Assembly: GCF_008923185.1 (NCBI RefSeq)
Contig: NZ_WBMT01000022.1
Span: 150,124-214,123, forward strand
DNA length: 64,000 nt
DNA from: Actinomadura rudentiformis
Lineage (GTDB): Bacteria > Actinomycetota > Actinomycetes > Streptosporangiales > Streptosporangiaceae
Direction: 5' to 3'
The notes under the pieces were generated by a model. It was not told the DNA's origin. It saw nothing but the letters and a program-made list of their open reading frames with translations, and searched no databases. Below, one piece after another: positions 23,344 to 31,881 of the stretch (position 1 is the first letter of the stretch; each line of letters opens with the position of its first letter). The translations under genes were made by a program, and so were the position numbers.

Positions 23344-24741
23344 ATGGGCCGCACATTGGCCGACAAGGTGTACGACGCGCACGTCGTGCGACGAGCCGAG
23401 GGCGAGCCGGATCTCCTCTACATCGATCTTCACCTGGTGCACGAGGTGACCAGCCCGCAGGCCTTCGACGGCCTGCGCATGGCCGATCGCAAGGTCCGCC
23501 GGCCGGATCTGACGATCGCCACCGAGGACCACAACGTCCCCACCACCGACCTGCTCAAGCCGATCGCCGACCCGGTGTCGCGCACCCAGGTCGAGACGCT
23601 GCGCAAGAACGCCGCCGAATTCGGCATCCGCCTGCATCCGATGGGCGACGACGGCCAGGGCATCGTGCACGTCATCGGCCCGCAGCTGGGCCTGACCCAG
23701 CCGGGCATGACGGTGGTGTGCGGTGACTCGCACACCTCCACGCACGGCGCGTTCGGCGCGCTGGCCCACGGCATCGGCACCAGCGAGGTCGAACACGTGC
23801 TGGCCACGCAGACGCTGCCGCAGGTCAAGCCCAAGATGATGGCCGTCACGGTGAACGGCTCGCTGCCCGCGGGCGTGACCGCCAAGGACCTGATCCTGGC
23901 GATCATCGCCGAGATCGGCACCGGCGGCGGCCAGGGCCACATCATCGAGTACCGCGGCCAGGCCGTCCGCGAGCTGTCGATGGAAGGCCGTATGACGGTC
24001 TGCAACATGTCGATCGAGGCGGGCGCCCGCGCCGGCATGATCGCCCCGGACGAGACCACGTTCGAGTACCTCAAGGGCCGCCCGCACGCCCCGCAGGGCG
24101 AGGACTGGGACAAGGCCGTCGAGTACTGGAAGTCCCTGCGCACCGACGACGACGCCGTCTTCGACAAGGAGGTCGTCATCGACGCCTCCACGCTGGCCCC
24201 GTTCGTGACCTGGGGCACCAACCCCGGCCAGGGCCTGCCGCTGAGCGAGTCCGTGCCCGACCCCGCCGCGTTCGACGACCCCACCGACCGGCAGGCCGCC
24301 GAGCGCGCCCTGGAGTACATGGGCCTCACCGCGGGCACGCCGCTGCGCGAGGTCGAGGTCGACACGGTGTTCGTCGGCTCCTGCACCAACGGGCGCATCG
24401 AGGACCTGCGCGCCGTGGCGGGCGTGCTGGAGGGCCGCAAGGTCGCCGACGGCGTCCGCATGCTGGTCGTCCCGGGCTCGATGAAGGTCAAGAAGCAGGC
24501 CGAGGAGGAGGGCCTGAACGAGGTCATCTCCGCCGCCGGAGCCGAATGGCGCGAGGCGGGCTGCTCGATGTGCCTGGCCATGAACCCCGACAAGCTCACC
24601 CCGGGCGAACGCAGCGCCTCGACGTCCAACCGCAACTTCGAGGGCCGCCAGGGCCCCGGCGGCCGCACCCACCTGGTGTCACCCGCCGTCGCCGCCGCCA
24701 CCGCCGTCACCGGCCGCCTGACGGCTCCCGCCGACCTCTAA
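23344..24741 (+). CDS. leuC: 3-isopropylmalate dehydratase large subunit
   Basis: 465 residues, full length. Aconitase-family 4Fe-4S cysteines are in GSCTNGR and CSMCLAMN, and the conserved CGDSHTSTHGAFGALAHGIGTSEVEHVLATQ segment is intact. Together with LeuD it isomerises 2-isopropylmalate to 3-isopropylmalate in leucine synthesis in the cytoplasm. GGTGGAG precedes the ATG. Next gene leuD follows after 14 bp. Confidence 0.98.
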   Translation: MGRTLADKVYDAHVVRRAEGEPDLLYIDLHLVHEVTSPQAFDGLRMADRKVRRPDLTIATEDHNVPTTDLLKPIADPVSRTQVETLRKNAAEFGIRLHPMGDDGQGIVHVIGPQLGLTQPGMTVVCGDSHTSTHGAFGALAHGIGTSEVEHVLATQTLPQVKPKMMAVTVNGSLPAGVTAKDLILAIIAEIGTGGGQGHIIEYRGQAVRELSMEGRMTVCNMSIEAGARAGMIAPDETTFEYLKGRPHAPQGEDWDKAVEYWKSLRTDDDAVFDKEVVIDASTLAPFVTWGTNPGQGLPLSESVPDPAAFDDPTDRQAAERALEYMGLTAGTPLREVEVDTVFVGSCTNGRIEDLRAVAGVLEGRKVADGVRMLVVPGSMKVKKQAEEEGLNEVISAAGAEWREAGCSMCLAMNPDKLTPGERSASTSNRNFEGRQGPGGRTHLVSPAVAAATAVTGRLTAPADL

Positions 24742-24755
24742 GGACCACGAGAACG

Positions 24756-25343
24756 ATGGAAGCGTTCACCACGCACACCGGGCGCGCCGTGCCGCTGCGC
24801 CGCAGCAATGTCGACACCGACCAGATCATCCCGGCCGTCTGGCTCAAGCAGGTCAGCCGCACCGGCTTCGACCAGGGCCTGTTCTCGGCCTGGCGCGAGG
24901 ACCCGGACTTCGTCCTGAACCAGCCGCAGTACGAGGGCGCCAGCATCCTGGTCGCCGGCCCCGACTTCGGCACCGGATCGTCCCGCGAGCACGCCGTCTG
25001 GGCGTTGCAGCAGTACGGCTTCCGGGTCGTCATCGCGCCGCGCTTCGGTGACATCTTCCGCAACAACTCCACCAAGATGGGGCTGCTGCCGGTGATCCTG
25101 CCCGCCGAGACCGTCGAGGCCCTCCAGGCACAGGCCGAGCAGGACCCCAAGGCCGAGATCACCGTGGACCTCGGCGAGCGCCACGTCCGCAGCGGCGACC
25201 TCGTGGCCCCGTTCGAGATCGACGACTACACCCGCTGGCGGCTCATGGAGGGCCTGGACGACATCGGCCTGACCCTCCGTCACGCCGACGACATCACCGA
25301 GTTCGAGTCGCGGCGCATCCCCTGGATGCCGACCACGGTCTGA
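24756..25343 (+). CDS. leuD: 3-isopropylmalate dehydratase small subunit
   Basis: 195 residues, starts MEAFTTHTGRAVPL. Conserved NVDTDQIIPA, FGTGSSREHAVWAL and the RFGDIFRNNSTKMGLLPV segments define the swivel domain. Forms the heterodimeric isomerase with LeuC. The frame opens further upstream inside leuC, but the ATG at 24756 fits the family. A 14-bp-stem hairpin follows. Confidence 0.98.
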   Translation: MEAFTTHTGRAVPLRRSNVDTDQIIPAVWLKQVSRTGFDQGLFSAWREDPDFVLNQPQYEGASILVAGPDFGTGSSREHAVWALQQYGFRVVIAPRFGDIFRNNSTKMGLLPVILPAETVEALQAQAEQDPKAEITVDLGERHVRSGDLVAPFEIDDYTRWRLMEGLDDIGLTLRHADDITEFESRRIPWMPTTV

Positions 25344-25367
25344 CTCCCAGGGCCACCCCGGGTTGGC

Positions 25368-25416
25368 GAGCATGTCTCCGCGCGGAGGACAATCTTCTCT
25401 GTGCGGAGACATGCTC
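25368..25416 (+). terminator. Hairpin after leuD (terminator or attenuator)
   Basis: A 14-bp perfect inverted repeat (25368-25381 and 25403-25416) with a 21-base loop is followed by TGTTTTGGGG. It lies between leuD and the small gene at 25436, only 19 bp before that ATG, so it may terminate leuCD mRNA partially and limit read-through. Confidence 0.65.
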
Positions 25417-25435
25417 GACTGTTTTGGGGGCCCTC

Positions 25436-25669
25436 ATGAGTGTGCGTCCGTGGACCGGGCCCAAGTGGGACGATCCCGCGCTGACCGACCTCGCGCTCCG
25501 GCTGCGCGAGGCGCACCGGCTCGTCGCGCCGCTGCCGCAGACGACCCGGCGGCGGCTCATCCGGCATCTCTTGGCGATCACCGACCTGGCCAAACGGGAC
25601 CCTGAACTGGCCGCCCGGCGGCTGGAGACGTTCCTGGCCGATTTCCGCGGGACGCCTCACGGGGGATAG
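25436..25669 (+). CDS. Small conserved hypothetical protein
   Basis: 77 residues, starting MSVRPWTGPKWDDP. Basic and helical in its second half (TTRRRLIRHLLAITDLAKRDPE). A small gene in this place between leuD and hup also occurs, as I recall, in other actinomycetes. No function can be assigned. Confidence 0.65.
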   Translation: MSVRPWTGPKWDDPALTDLALRLREAHRLVAPLPQTTRRRLIRHLLAITDLAKRDPELAARRLETFLADFRGTPHGG

Positions 25670-25761
25670 CGTGCACGTGGCCGGATTCGGTCCGGCGCCC
25701 GGCGAGACGGGGCGAAAACGACAAAAACGTCAGCGACACGGCAACTCTTGCTGTCTGGTGA

Positions 25762-25790
25762 TTGTGCCGATGCCGTGACTCCCTTAGTTT
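25762..25790 (+). promoter_or_regulatory. hup promoter
   Basis: TTGTGC (25762-25767) and TAGTTT (25785-25790) are 17 bp apart, giving a start near 25797 and a 28-base leader that contains the GAGGAG ribosome site of hup. Confidence 0.6.
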
Positions 25791-25824
25791 CGTTCGGGCA
25801 AGGGGGGAACTAGAGGAGTAACCC

Positions 25825-26103
25825 ATGAACAAGCGTGAGCTGGTCGACGCCATCTCTGACCGGCTGGGCAGCAAGAAGGCCGCAGCCGAGGCCGTCGACG
25901 CGATTCTGGAGGCGATCCAGACCGCCGTCGCCAAGGGCGACAAGGTTGCGATCACCGGATTCGGTTCGTTCGAGAAGGCCGACCGGCCTGCCCGCACGGC
26001 CCGCAACCCCGCAACCGGCAAGACAATCCAGGTCCCCGCGACGTCCGTGCCCAAATTCAAGGCGGGCGCCGACTTCAAGAACCTGGTGGCGGGCAAGAAG
26101 TAA
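25825..26103 (+). CDS. hup: HU-family nucleoid DNA-binding protein
   Basis: 92 residues, full-length HU: MNKRELVDAISDRLG, the VAITGFGSFEKADRPARTARNPATGK arm region and C-terminal PKFKAGADFKNLV. It is the short form, without the Lys/Ala-rich tail of HupS or mycobacterial HupB. It binds and bends DNA as a dimer. TAGAGGAG precedes the ATG and a strong hairpin follows the stop. Confidence 0.97.
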   Translation: MNKRELVDAISDRLGSKKAAAEAVDAILEAIQTAVAKGDKVAITGFGSFEKADRPARTARNPATGKTIQVPATSVPKFKAGADFKNLVAGKK

Positions 26104-26112
26104 GACGCATCG

Positions 26113-26149
26113 CAGCGCCCGGGCCGTTGATCAAACGGTCCGGGCGCTG
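26113..26149 (+). terminator. Terminator after hup
   Basis: CAGCGCCCGGGCCGTT (26113-26128) pairs with AACGGTCCGGGCGCTG (26134-26149), 16 positions with one wobble, loop 5. Located 9 bases after the hup stop. Confidence 0.8.
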
Positions 26150-26202
26150 TCTCGTCTCCAGACCACGCTGCGATCAGCGTTGGGAGGCGGGACGGGCGAC
26201 GA

Positions 26203-26412
26203 TCAGCGCCCGGGGAGGGGGAAGGTGGAGAGGGTGATCACCGACACGTGGTCGGTGTCGTCGAGGGCCAGGTTGACGCGCTGGCCGAAGCGGAGCATCC
26301 GCAGGCCGCCCGCGTCGAAGGCGGCGGCGTCGAAGGGCAGCTCGGTGCCGTCGTCGAGGAGCACGCTGCCCGAGCGCGTGCCGGCGTCGTAGGTGCGCAC
26401 GGTGCCCTGCAT
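26203..26412 (-). CDS. Cold-shock-like small OB-fold protein
   Basis: 69 residues. The sequence MQGTVRTYDAGTRSGSVLLDDG with FDAAAFDAGGLRMLRFGQRV resembles a cold-shock domain lacking the aromatic RNP motifs, so nucleic acid binding is uncertain. It lies nine bases after fbiD and is probably co-transcribed with it. Confidence 0.75.
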   Translation of the reverse strand: MQGTVRTYDAGTRSGSVLLDDGTELPFDAAAFDAGGLRMLRFGQRVNLALDDTDHVSVITLSTFPLPGR

Positions 26413-26421
26413 GCGAGCACC

Positions 26422-27108
26422 TTATCCCGGGGCGGCCCGCATGGAGTCGCCGAGAGCGGGCAGCCGCGCGGCCACCGCGGTGGTGCGGGGCCCCGCACCG
26501 AGCTTCAGGGCGATCTTGAGGTCGTCGAGGGTGTCCACATCGCGGCGCACGCTGTCGATGTCGTCGAGCAGCAGCTCGGCCGCCCCCCGCGCGCGGTGGG
26601 CGGCGCGGGAGTCGCCGCCGAAGGCGGGGGAGAACGGCACGCCCGGACGGGCGGTGTAGAGCGTGGTGCCGATCCCCGCCGCGTCCGGCACGAACGCGGC
26701 GGGCACCTGGGCGGCGGCGTCCAGCACCCGGGCCAGCTCGCCGGGGCGAAGGGCGGGAAGGTCCGCCGAAATCGCCCCCACGCCCGTGTGAGGCACGGTC
26801 GCACGGGAACGCTGCGCCCCATGGACCAAGGCCGGATTCAGTCCGGCGTCGGGTTCGTCGGGCACCACCGTGGCGCCCAGGGCGGCCAGCTCGGCGGCGG
26901 GGACGGGATCGTCGGTGACGACAATCACACTCCGTACCCGGTCGCAACGCAGCGCGGCGGCCACGGTGTCGGCCGCGACGGCGAGCGCGAGGGCCTCCCG
27001 GTGCGGGCCCGCCGCCGCGGACAGGCGGGTTTTGGCGCGGGCCAGGACCTTCACGGGCACGATGAGCGACCACTGAAGTCGAGGCGCACTGGACTCTGCT
27101 GTAGACAT
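26422..27108 (-). CDS. fbiD: Phosphoenolpyruvate/2-phospho-L-lactate guanylyltransferase (F420 biosynthesis)
   Basis: 228 residues, CofC/FbiD family. A nucleotidyltransferase fold is shown by WSLIVPVKVLARAKTRLS near the start, SVIVVTDDP, and GVGAISADLPALRP, with conserved acidic residues for metal. The enzyme activates phosphoenolpyruvate (actinobacteria) or phospholactate with GTP for assembly of cofactor F420. Its location between hup and gpsA matches Mycobacterium tuberculosis Rv2983. Confidence 0.92.
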   Translation of the reverse strand: MSTAESSAPRLQWSLIVPVKVLARAKTRLSAAAGPHREALALAVAADTVAAALRCDRVRSVIVVTDDPVPAAELAALGATVVPDEPDAGLNPALVHGAQRSRATVPHTGVGAISADLPALRPGELARVLDAAAQVPAAFVPDAAGIGTTLYTARPGVPFSPAFGGDSRAAHRARGAAELLLDDIDSVRRDVDTLDDLKIALKLGAGPRTTAVAARLPALGDSMRAAPG

Positions 27109-27190
27109 GGCAACTCGACACTATGCGCACGCAACCGCGACACTTGAGGACACCCCTCGATCACAGGGGATCGACCAAGGAGGGACGGGC

Positions 27191-28156
27191 ATGAGCCATG
27201 AGTATTCGCCGGCATGGCGGAAGCTCACGATCGTCATCCTGCGACCGCTGCTCTACGGGCTGCTCAAGCGGGACTGGCGTGGCCAACGGAACGTGCCCCG
27301 GGACGGCGGTGTGATCATTGCCGCCAACCACATCTCGGAGTCCGACCCCCTCGCCCTCGCCCATTTCGTCTACGAGGCCGGCCGCTACCCGGTCTACCTG
27401 GCCAAGTCGACGCTCTTCGACGTGAAGATCCTCAAGGCCGTGCTGCGCGGGACCGGCCAGATCCCGGTCTACCGCGACCGTGCCGACGCCGCGCTCGCCC
27501 TCCGGGACGCCGAGCAGGCCCTGCGGGACGGCGAATGCCTGATGTTCTACCCCGAGGGCAGCTGCACCCGCGATCCCGAGCTGTGGCCGATGACCGGCCA
27601 GACCGGCGTGGCGCGGATGGCGCTCAAGACGGGTGCCAAGGTCGTGCCGGTGGCCAGCTGGGGCGCCCACGAGCTCCTGCCGTACAAGAAGGGGGGGCAG
27701 AGCGGGTTGCGCGGCAGGCTCAAGAAGGGCTTCCACCCGTTCCCGCGCAAGACCATGAAGGTGATCGCCGGGCCGCCGCTGGACCTGTCGAGGTTCGAGG
27801 GCGAGCCGCTCACAAGGACCGTGCTCCGCGAGGCCACCGACGAGATCATGCGCGCGATCGCCGACCTCCTCGGCGAGCTGCGGGAGCAGGAAGCGCCCAA
27901 GGAGTTGTACGACCACCACAAGGCCCAGGAGGAGCGCCGCAGGCTCCTGGCCAAGGCCGAGGCCGACGCGAAGGCCGAGGCTGACGCAGTGAAGGCCGAG
28001 GCTGACGCAGCGAAGGCTGAGGCCGCCAAGGCTGAGGCCGACGCGAAGGCGCGGACCGGGCAGGCCGTTCAGGCGCCGGGCGCGGAACTCGGCGAAGGGC
28101 TCGGCTCCCACCAGGGCCGGCAGAACGATGGCACGGAGAGCGGGGCGACCTCGTGA
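27191..28156 (+). CDS. plsC: 1-acyl-sn-glycerol-3-phosphate acyltransferase with repetitive C-terminus
   Basis: 321 residues from the ATG at 27191 (AAGGAGGGACGGGC upstream). The acyltransferase motifs are AANHISESD (HxxxxD) and FYPEGSCTRD (EGxxR-like). It transfers an acyl chain to lysophosphatidate at the membrane in phospholipid synthesis. Residues ~256-300 form a Lys/Ala/Glu/Asp-rich tail of imperfect KAEADA repeats, which should form a charged helix or coil; this tail is absent from most family members. GTGA overlap with gpsA. Confidence 0.93.
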   Translation: MSHEYSPAWRKLTIVILRPLLYGLLKRDWRGQRNVPRDGGVIIAANHISESDPLALAHFVYEAGRYPVYLAKSTLFDVKILKAVLRGTGQIPVYRDRADAALALRDAEQALRDGECLMFYPEGSCTRDPELWPMTGQTGVARMALKTGAKVVPVASWGAHELLPYKKGGQSGLRGRLKKGFHPFPRKTMKVIAGPPLDLSRFEGEPLTRTVLREATDEIMRAIADLLGELREQEAPKELYDHHKAQEERRRLLAKAEADAKAEADAVKAEADAAKAEAAKAEADAKARTGQAVQAPGAELGEGLGSHQGRQNDGTESGATS

Positions 28157-29163
28157 GTGTTCGTACGGCCGTGATGGGCGCCGGCTCCTGGGGCACGGTC
28201 GTCGCCAAGCTGCTCCGCGACGCGGGCTGTGAGGTGACGTTGTGGGGGCGCCGCGCCGACGTCGTGGACTCGGTCAACGAACGCCGCGAGAACCCCGACT
28301 ACCTGCCCGGGATCGAGCTGCCCGAAGGCCTGCGGGCCACCCTCGACCCGGCCGAGGCGCTGGCCGGGGCGGAGTTCGTGGCGCTCGCCGTTCCCGCCCA
28401 GACGCTCCGCGAGAACCTCTCGCAGTGGGTGCCCGACCTGCCGCCCGAGGCGGTCATGGTGAGCCTGATGAAGGGCATCGAGCTCGGCACCTGCCGCCGG
28501 ATGTCGGAGGTCATCCAGGAGGTCGCCGACGTGCCCGAGGAGCGGGTGGCGGTGTTCTGCGGCCCCAACCTGGCCCGCGAGATCGCCACCGGGCAGCCGG
28601 GCGCCGCCGTCGCCGGATGCGTCGACGAGGGCAACGCCCGGCGGCTGCAGGCCGCCACGATGACCCCCTACTTCCGTACCTACACCTCCACCGACGTGAT
28701 CGGCTGCGAGCTGGGCGGCGCGGTCAAGAACGTCGTCGCGCTGTGCGTGGGCATGTCGGTCGGGCTCGGCTTCGGCGACAGCACCCAGGCCCTGCTGATC
28801 ACCCGCGGCCTGGCCGAGATCACCCGGCTCGGCGCGGCCCTCGGCGCCGACGAGCACACGTTCGCGGGGCTCGCCGGGATGGGCGACCTGGTCGGCACCT
28901 GCATGTCGCCGCTGTCGCGCAACCGCACGTTCGGCGAGAACCTCGGACGCGGCATGACCCTGGAGCAGGTCATCGCGGTCACCAAGCAGACGGCCGAGGG
29001 CGTGAAGTCCTGCGAGGCGGTCCTGGAACTGGCCCGCAAGCACAACGTGGAGATGCCGATCACCGAGTCGGTGGCCGGCGTGCTCTACCACGGCATGCCG
29101 ATCAAGGAGGCGGGTCTTTCGCTCATCTCGCGGTCTCCCAAGCCGGAGCGCTACGGGGTGTGA
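28153..29163 (+). CDS. gpsA: Glycerol-3-phosphate dehydrogenase (NAD(P)+)
   Basis: 336 residues. N-terminal GAGSWGTVVAKLL binds NAD(P); CGPNLAREIA and GGAVKNVVAL with the catalytic lysine, and GLAGMGDLVGTC are family signatures. It makes sn-glycerol 3-phosphate from dihydroxyacetone phosphate for phospholipids, fitting its coupling to plsC. Starts with GTG overlapping the plsC stop. Confidence 0.97.
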   Translation: MSVRTAVMGAGSWGTVVAKLLRDAGCEVTLWGRRADVVDSVNERRENPDYLPGIELPEGLRATLDPAEALAGAEFVALAVPAQTLRENLSQWVPDLPPEAVMVSLMKGIELGTCRRMSEVIQEVADVPEERVAVFCGPNLAREIATGQPGAAVAGCVDEGNARRLQAATMTPYFRTYTSTDVIGCELGGAVKNVVALCVGMSVGLGFGDSTQALLITRGLAEITRLGAALGADEHTFAGLAGMGDLVGTCMSPLSRNRTFGENLGRGMTLEQVIAVTKQTAEGVKSCEAVLELARKHNVEMPITESVAGVLYHGMPIKEAGLSLISRSPKPERYGV

Positions 29164-29176
29164 CATGCTGTGAGCG

Positions 29177-30526
29177 ATGCGTAGAGACACCCGCAGGCAG
29201 GGTGAGAACACCCGCGCCGTCCATCTGCCGTCGCCTCCCGTTCCGCAGCAGTCTCCCGTGGGCCTCCCCGTCTGGCGGACCAGCGCGTTCGCCTTCGCAG
29301 GGGCGGCGGAGCACGCCGAGCTGGTGAGCGACCACACCGCCGGCTACAGCCACGGCCGCGTGGCCAACCCGACCGCCGACGCGTTCGCCGCCGGCCTGGC
29401 CTCGCTGGAGGGCGCCGGACTCGGTGGCGAACCCGTCGAGGGCCAGGCGTTCGGCTCCGGCATGGCCGCCGTCACCGCGGTCTTCCTCGCGTTCGCCCGC
29501 GCCGGCGCCCACGTGGTCGCGCCCTCGTCGGTGTACAGGGGCACGCGCGACCTGCTGACCGGCACGCTCAACCGGTTCGGGGTCGGCGCGACGTTCGCCG
29601 ACATGACGGACCCGGAGGCGGTGCGGGCCGCGATGCGTCCCACCACCCGGCTGGTGTGGGCCGAGACGATCAGCGAGTCCGGTCTGGACGTGCCCCGGCT
29701 CCCGTTGCTGGCGGAGATCGCGCACGAGGGCGACGCGCTGCTCGCGGTCGACTCCACCCTCGCGACGCCGGTCGTGTGCCGTCCGCTGGAGTACGGCGCC
29801 GACCTGGTCGTGCACTCGGCCTCGACGTTCATCGGCGGGCACGGCGACGCCACCGGGGGTGCCGTGATCGGCGGGCCCCAGCTGCTGGAGGCGGTACGCC
29901 GCGCCCGGATCGAGACCGGCTCCGTGCTGGCGCCGGATGAGGCGTTCCTGCTGCGCCGCGGCCTGGAGACCCTGCCCGTGCGGGTACGGCGCCAGTGCGA
30001 CACCGCCAACCTCTTCGCCGCCGCGGTCGCCGGGCACCCAGCTGTCCGCGCGGTGGACTATCCGGGCCTGCCCGGCCACCCGGGGCATGACGCGGCCCGG
30101 AAGCTGTTCACCCGCGGCCCCGAGGGGACCCGTTTCGGCGCGATCGTCACCGTCACCCCGCGCGGCGGGCGCGACGCCGGGCTTGCCCTGGTCGACGCGC
30201 TCCGGCTGCCCATGGTGGCGACGTCCATCGGCGGTACGCACACCACGGTGGCCCACGTCGCCTCGACCACGCACCACCGGCTCGACGAGGCGGGGCTGGC
30301 CGCGGCGGGCGTCGACCCGGCCGCGGTCCGTTTCTCCATCGGCCTGGAGGACGCCGACGATCTCGTCCGCGACGTGACCGAGGCCCTCGACACCGTCAGC
30401 CGCGTCCTGCGCCCGTCCGGTCCGTCCGTGGCGCCGCCCGGCCCTACCGGCCCGCCTGCGCAGTCCGATCCCGCTGGTCCGGCCGTGCCGCCCGCCCAGT
30501 CCCCGCTCGTCGCCGAGCCGCGCTGA
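29177..30526 (+). CDS. Cys/Met-metabolism PLP-family protein lacking the Schiff-base lysine
   Basis: 449 residues, cystathionine gamma-synthase/lyase fold. The phosphate-binding YSHGRVANPT, FGSGMAAV, the ring-stacking Tyr120 and the VDSTLATP Asp are conserved. At the catalytic site, where the family has S-x-T-K-Y-x-G-G-H, the protein reads HSASTFIGGHGD, with Thr217 in place of lysine. Only one lysine occurs in the entire protein (in AARKLF), so no other residue can substitute. Normal PLP chemistry is therefore unlikely; a pseudoenzyme, a binding protein or altered activity is probable. The C-terminal ~40 residues are Pro-rich and disordered. Located 13 bp after gpsA in the same direction. Confidence 0.85.
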   Translation: MRRDTRRQGENTRAVHLPSPPVPQQSPVGLPVWRTSAFAFAGAAEHAELVSDHTAGYSHGRVANPTADAFAAGLASLEGAGLGGEPVEGQAFGSGMAAVTAVFLAFARAGAHVVAPSSVYRGTRDLLTGTLNRFGVGATFADMTDPEAVRAAMRPTTRLVWAETISESGLDVPRLPLLAEIAHEGDALLAVDSTLATPVVCRPLEYGADLVVHSASTFIGGHGDATGGAVIGGPQLLEAVRRARIETGSVLAPDEAFLLRRGLETLPVRVRRQCDTANLFAAAVAGHPAVRAVDYPGLPGHPGHDAARKLFTRGPEGTRFGAIVTVTPRGGRDAGLALVDALRLPMVATSIGGTHTTVAHVASTTHHRLDEAGLAAAGVDPAAVRFSIGLEDADDLVRDVTEALDTVSRVLRPSGPSVAPPGPTGPPAQSDPAGPAVPPAQSPLVAEPR

Positions 30527-30608
30527 CCGCCGTGCCGGAGGCGCTTGCGGGGGTCGTGCCCCAGCCCTCGTGGCCGATTCGTGCTGATCACCGGTAGGGT
30601 CGGCAATC

Positions 30609-31724
30609 ATGTCCCAGGAGTCTTCAAAGATCCGCGTGGCCGTGGTGTTCGGCGGGCGCAGCTCGGAGCACAACATCTCGTGCGTGACCGCCGGCGCCGT
30701 GATGGCCGCCATCGACCGGGACCGGTACGAGGTGGTGCCGGTCGGCATCGCCCGCGACGGGCGCTGGGTGCTGGCCCCCGCCGACCTCAACCTCGCCATC
30801 GAGGACGGCCGGCTGCCCGAGGTGTCGGGCGAGGGCACCGCGCTGGCCCTGCCCTTCGATCCCGAGAGCCGCGGCCTCATGATCGTGGAGCCGCTGGAGG
30901 CGTCCTCGGCGGCGCTGGTCGACGTGGACGTGGTGCTCCCCTTGCTGCACGGCCCGTACGGCGAGGACGGCACCATCCAGGGCATGCTGGAGCTCGCCGG
31001 GGTGCGTTACGTCGGCGCCGGGGTGCTGGCCAGCGCGGTCGCCATGGACAAGGGCTTCATGAAGCTCGTCTGGCAGGCCCAGGGCCTGCCGATCGGCCCG
31101 TACGTGATCATCACCGACCGCGAGTGGCGGCGGGAGCGCAAGCGGAAGATCGACGAGGTCAAGGAGCTGGGCTGGCCGGTGTTCGTCAAGCCCGCCCGGG
31201 CCGGGTCGAGCATGGGGATCAGCCGGGTCGAGGCCGAGCCGGACCTGGAGGCCGCGATCGAGGCGGCCCGCGAGCACGACCCCAAGGTCATCGTCGAGGC
31301 GGCCATCGTGGGCCGCGAGATCGAGCTGGGCGTGCTCCAGGGCCTGGACGACGGCCCGCCCGAGGCCAGCATGCCCGCCGAGGTCGTGATGGGTTCCGGC
31401 GCAGACTTCTACGACTTCGAGACCAAGTACCTGGACAGCTCGCTGCGCCTGGACATCCCGCCGGACCTCGACCCGGCCGCCGTCGAGGAGGCCCAGCGCA
31501 TCGCCGCCCAGGCGTTCGACGCGCTGGACTGCGAGGGACTGGCGCGCGTCGACTTCTTCTACACGGCCGACGGCAGGTGGATCCTGAACGAGATCAACAC
31601 CATGCCCGGCTGCACTCCCACCTCGGCGTTCCCGCAGATGTGGGCCGCCTCCGGACTGGACTACCCGGCGCTGGTCGACCGTCTTATCCAGACGGCGCTC
31701 CGGCGCGCCACCGGCCTGCGCTGA
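30609..31724 (+). CDS. ddlA: D-alanine--D-alanine ligase
   Basis: 371 residues. ATP-grasp features: VFGGRSSEHNIS at the start, LLHGPYGEDGTIQG, KPARAGSSMGISRV, DFYDFETKYL (Tyr form, consistent with D-Ala-D-Ala rather than D-Ala-D-Lac), and NEINTMPG. Cytoplasmic step of peptidoglycan precursor synthesis. A TAGGGT -10 box (30595-30600) ends eight bases before the ATG, so the mRNA may be leaderless. The stop codon lies in a 15-bp tandem repeat. Confidence 0.97.
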   Translation: MSQESSKIRVAVVFGGRSSEHNISCVTAGAVMAAIDRDRYEVVPVGIARDGRWVLAPADLNLAIEDGRLPEVSGEGTALALPFDPESRGLMIVEPLEASSAALVDVDVVLPLLHGPYGEDGTIQGMLELAGVRYVGAGVLASAVAMDKGFMKLVWQAQGLPIGPYVIITDREWRRERKRKIDEVKELGWPVFVKPARAGSSMGISRVEAEPDLEAAIEAAREHDPKVIVEAAIVGREIELGVLQGLDDGPPEASMPAEVVMGSGADFYDFETKYLDSSLRLDIPPDLDPAAVEEAQRIAAQAFDALDCEGLARVDFFYTADGRWILNEINTMPGCTPTSAFPQMWAASGLDYPALVDRLIQTALRRATGLR

Positions 31725-31765
31725 ACGCGCCTCAGCTGAACACGCCTCAGCCGAACGCGCCTCAG
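31721..31765 (+). repeat. 15-bp tandem repeat, three units, spanning the ddlA stop
   Basis: Units CTGAACGCGCCTCAG (31721), CTGAACACGCCTCAG (31736) and CCGAACGCGCCTCAG (31751). The first contains the ddlA stop TGA; the second keeps it in frame, the third has changed it to CGA. Confidence 0.9.
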
Positions 31766-31801
31766 CCGAACAGAGGGCGGCCGGTCAGCCGGACAAAGGG
31801 C

Positions 31802-31861
31802 GACCGGTTGCGGGACCCGCGCGTCGGATCACATTGATCGGACGCGGTCCCGCAACCGGTC
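31802..31861. terminator. Bidirectional terminator between ddlA and the beta-propeller gene
   Basis: GACCGGTTGCGGGACC (31802-31817) pairs perfectly with GGTCCCGCAACCGGTC (31846-31861); the enclosed sequence extends the stem (CGCGCGTC/GACGCG). Convergent genes flank it. Confidence 0.85.
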
Positions 31862-31881
31862 ACCACGGCTGCGGCATCCCC

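Noticed and set aside
25368..25416. CRISPR-like repeat or riboswitch after leuD
   Set aside because: A single inverted repeat only; no repeat-spacer array and no known aptamer core.
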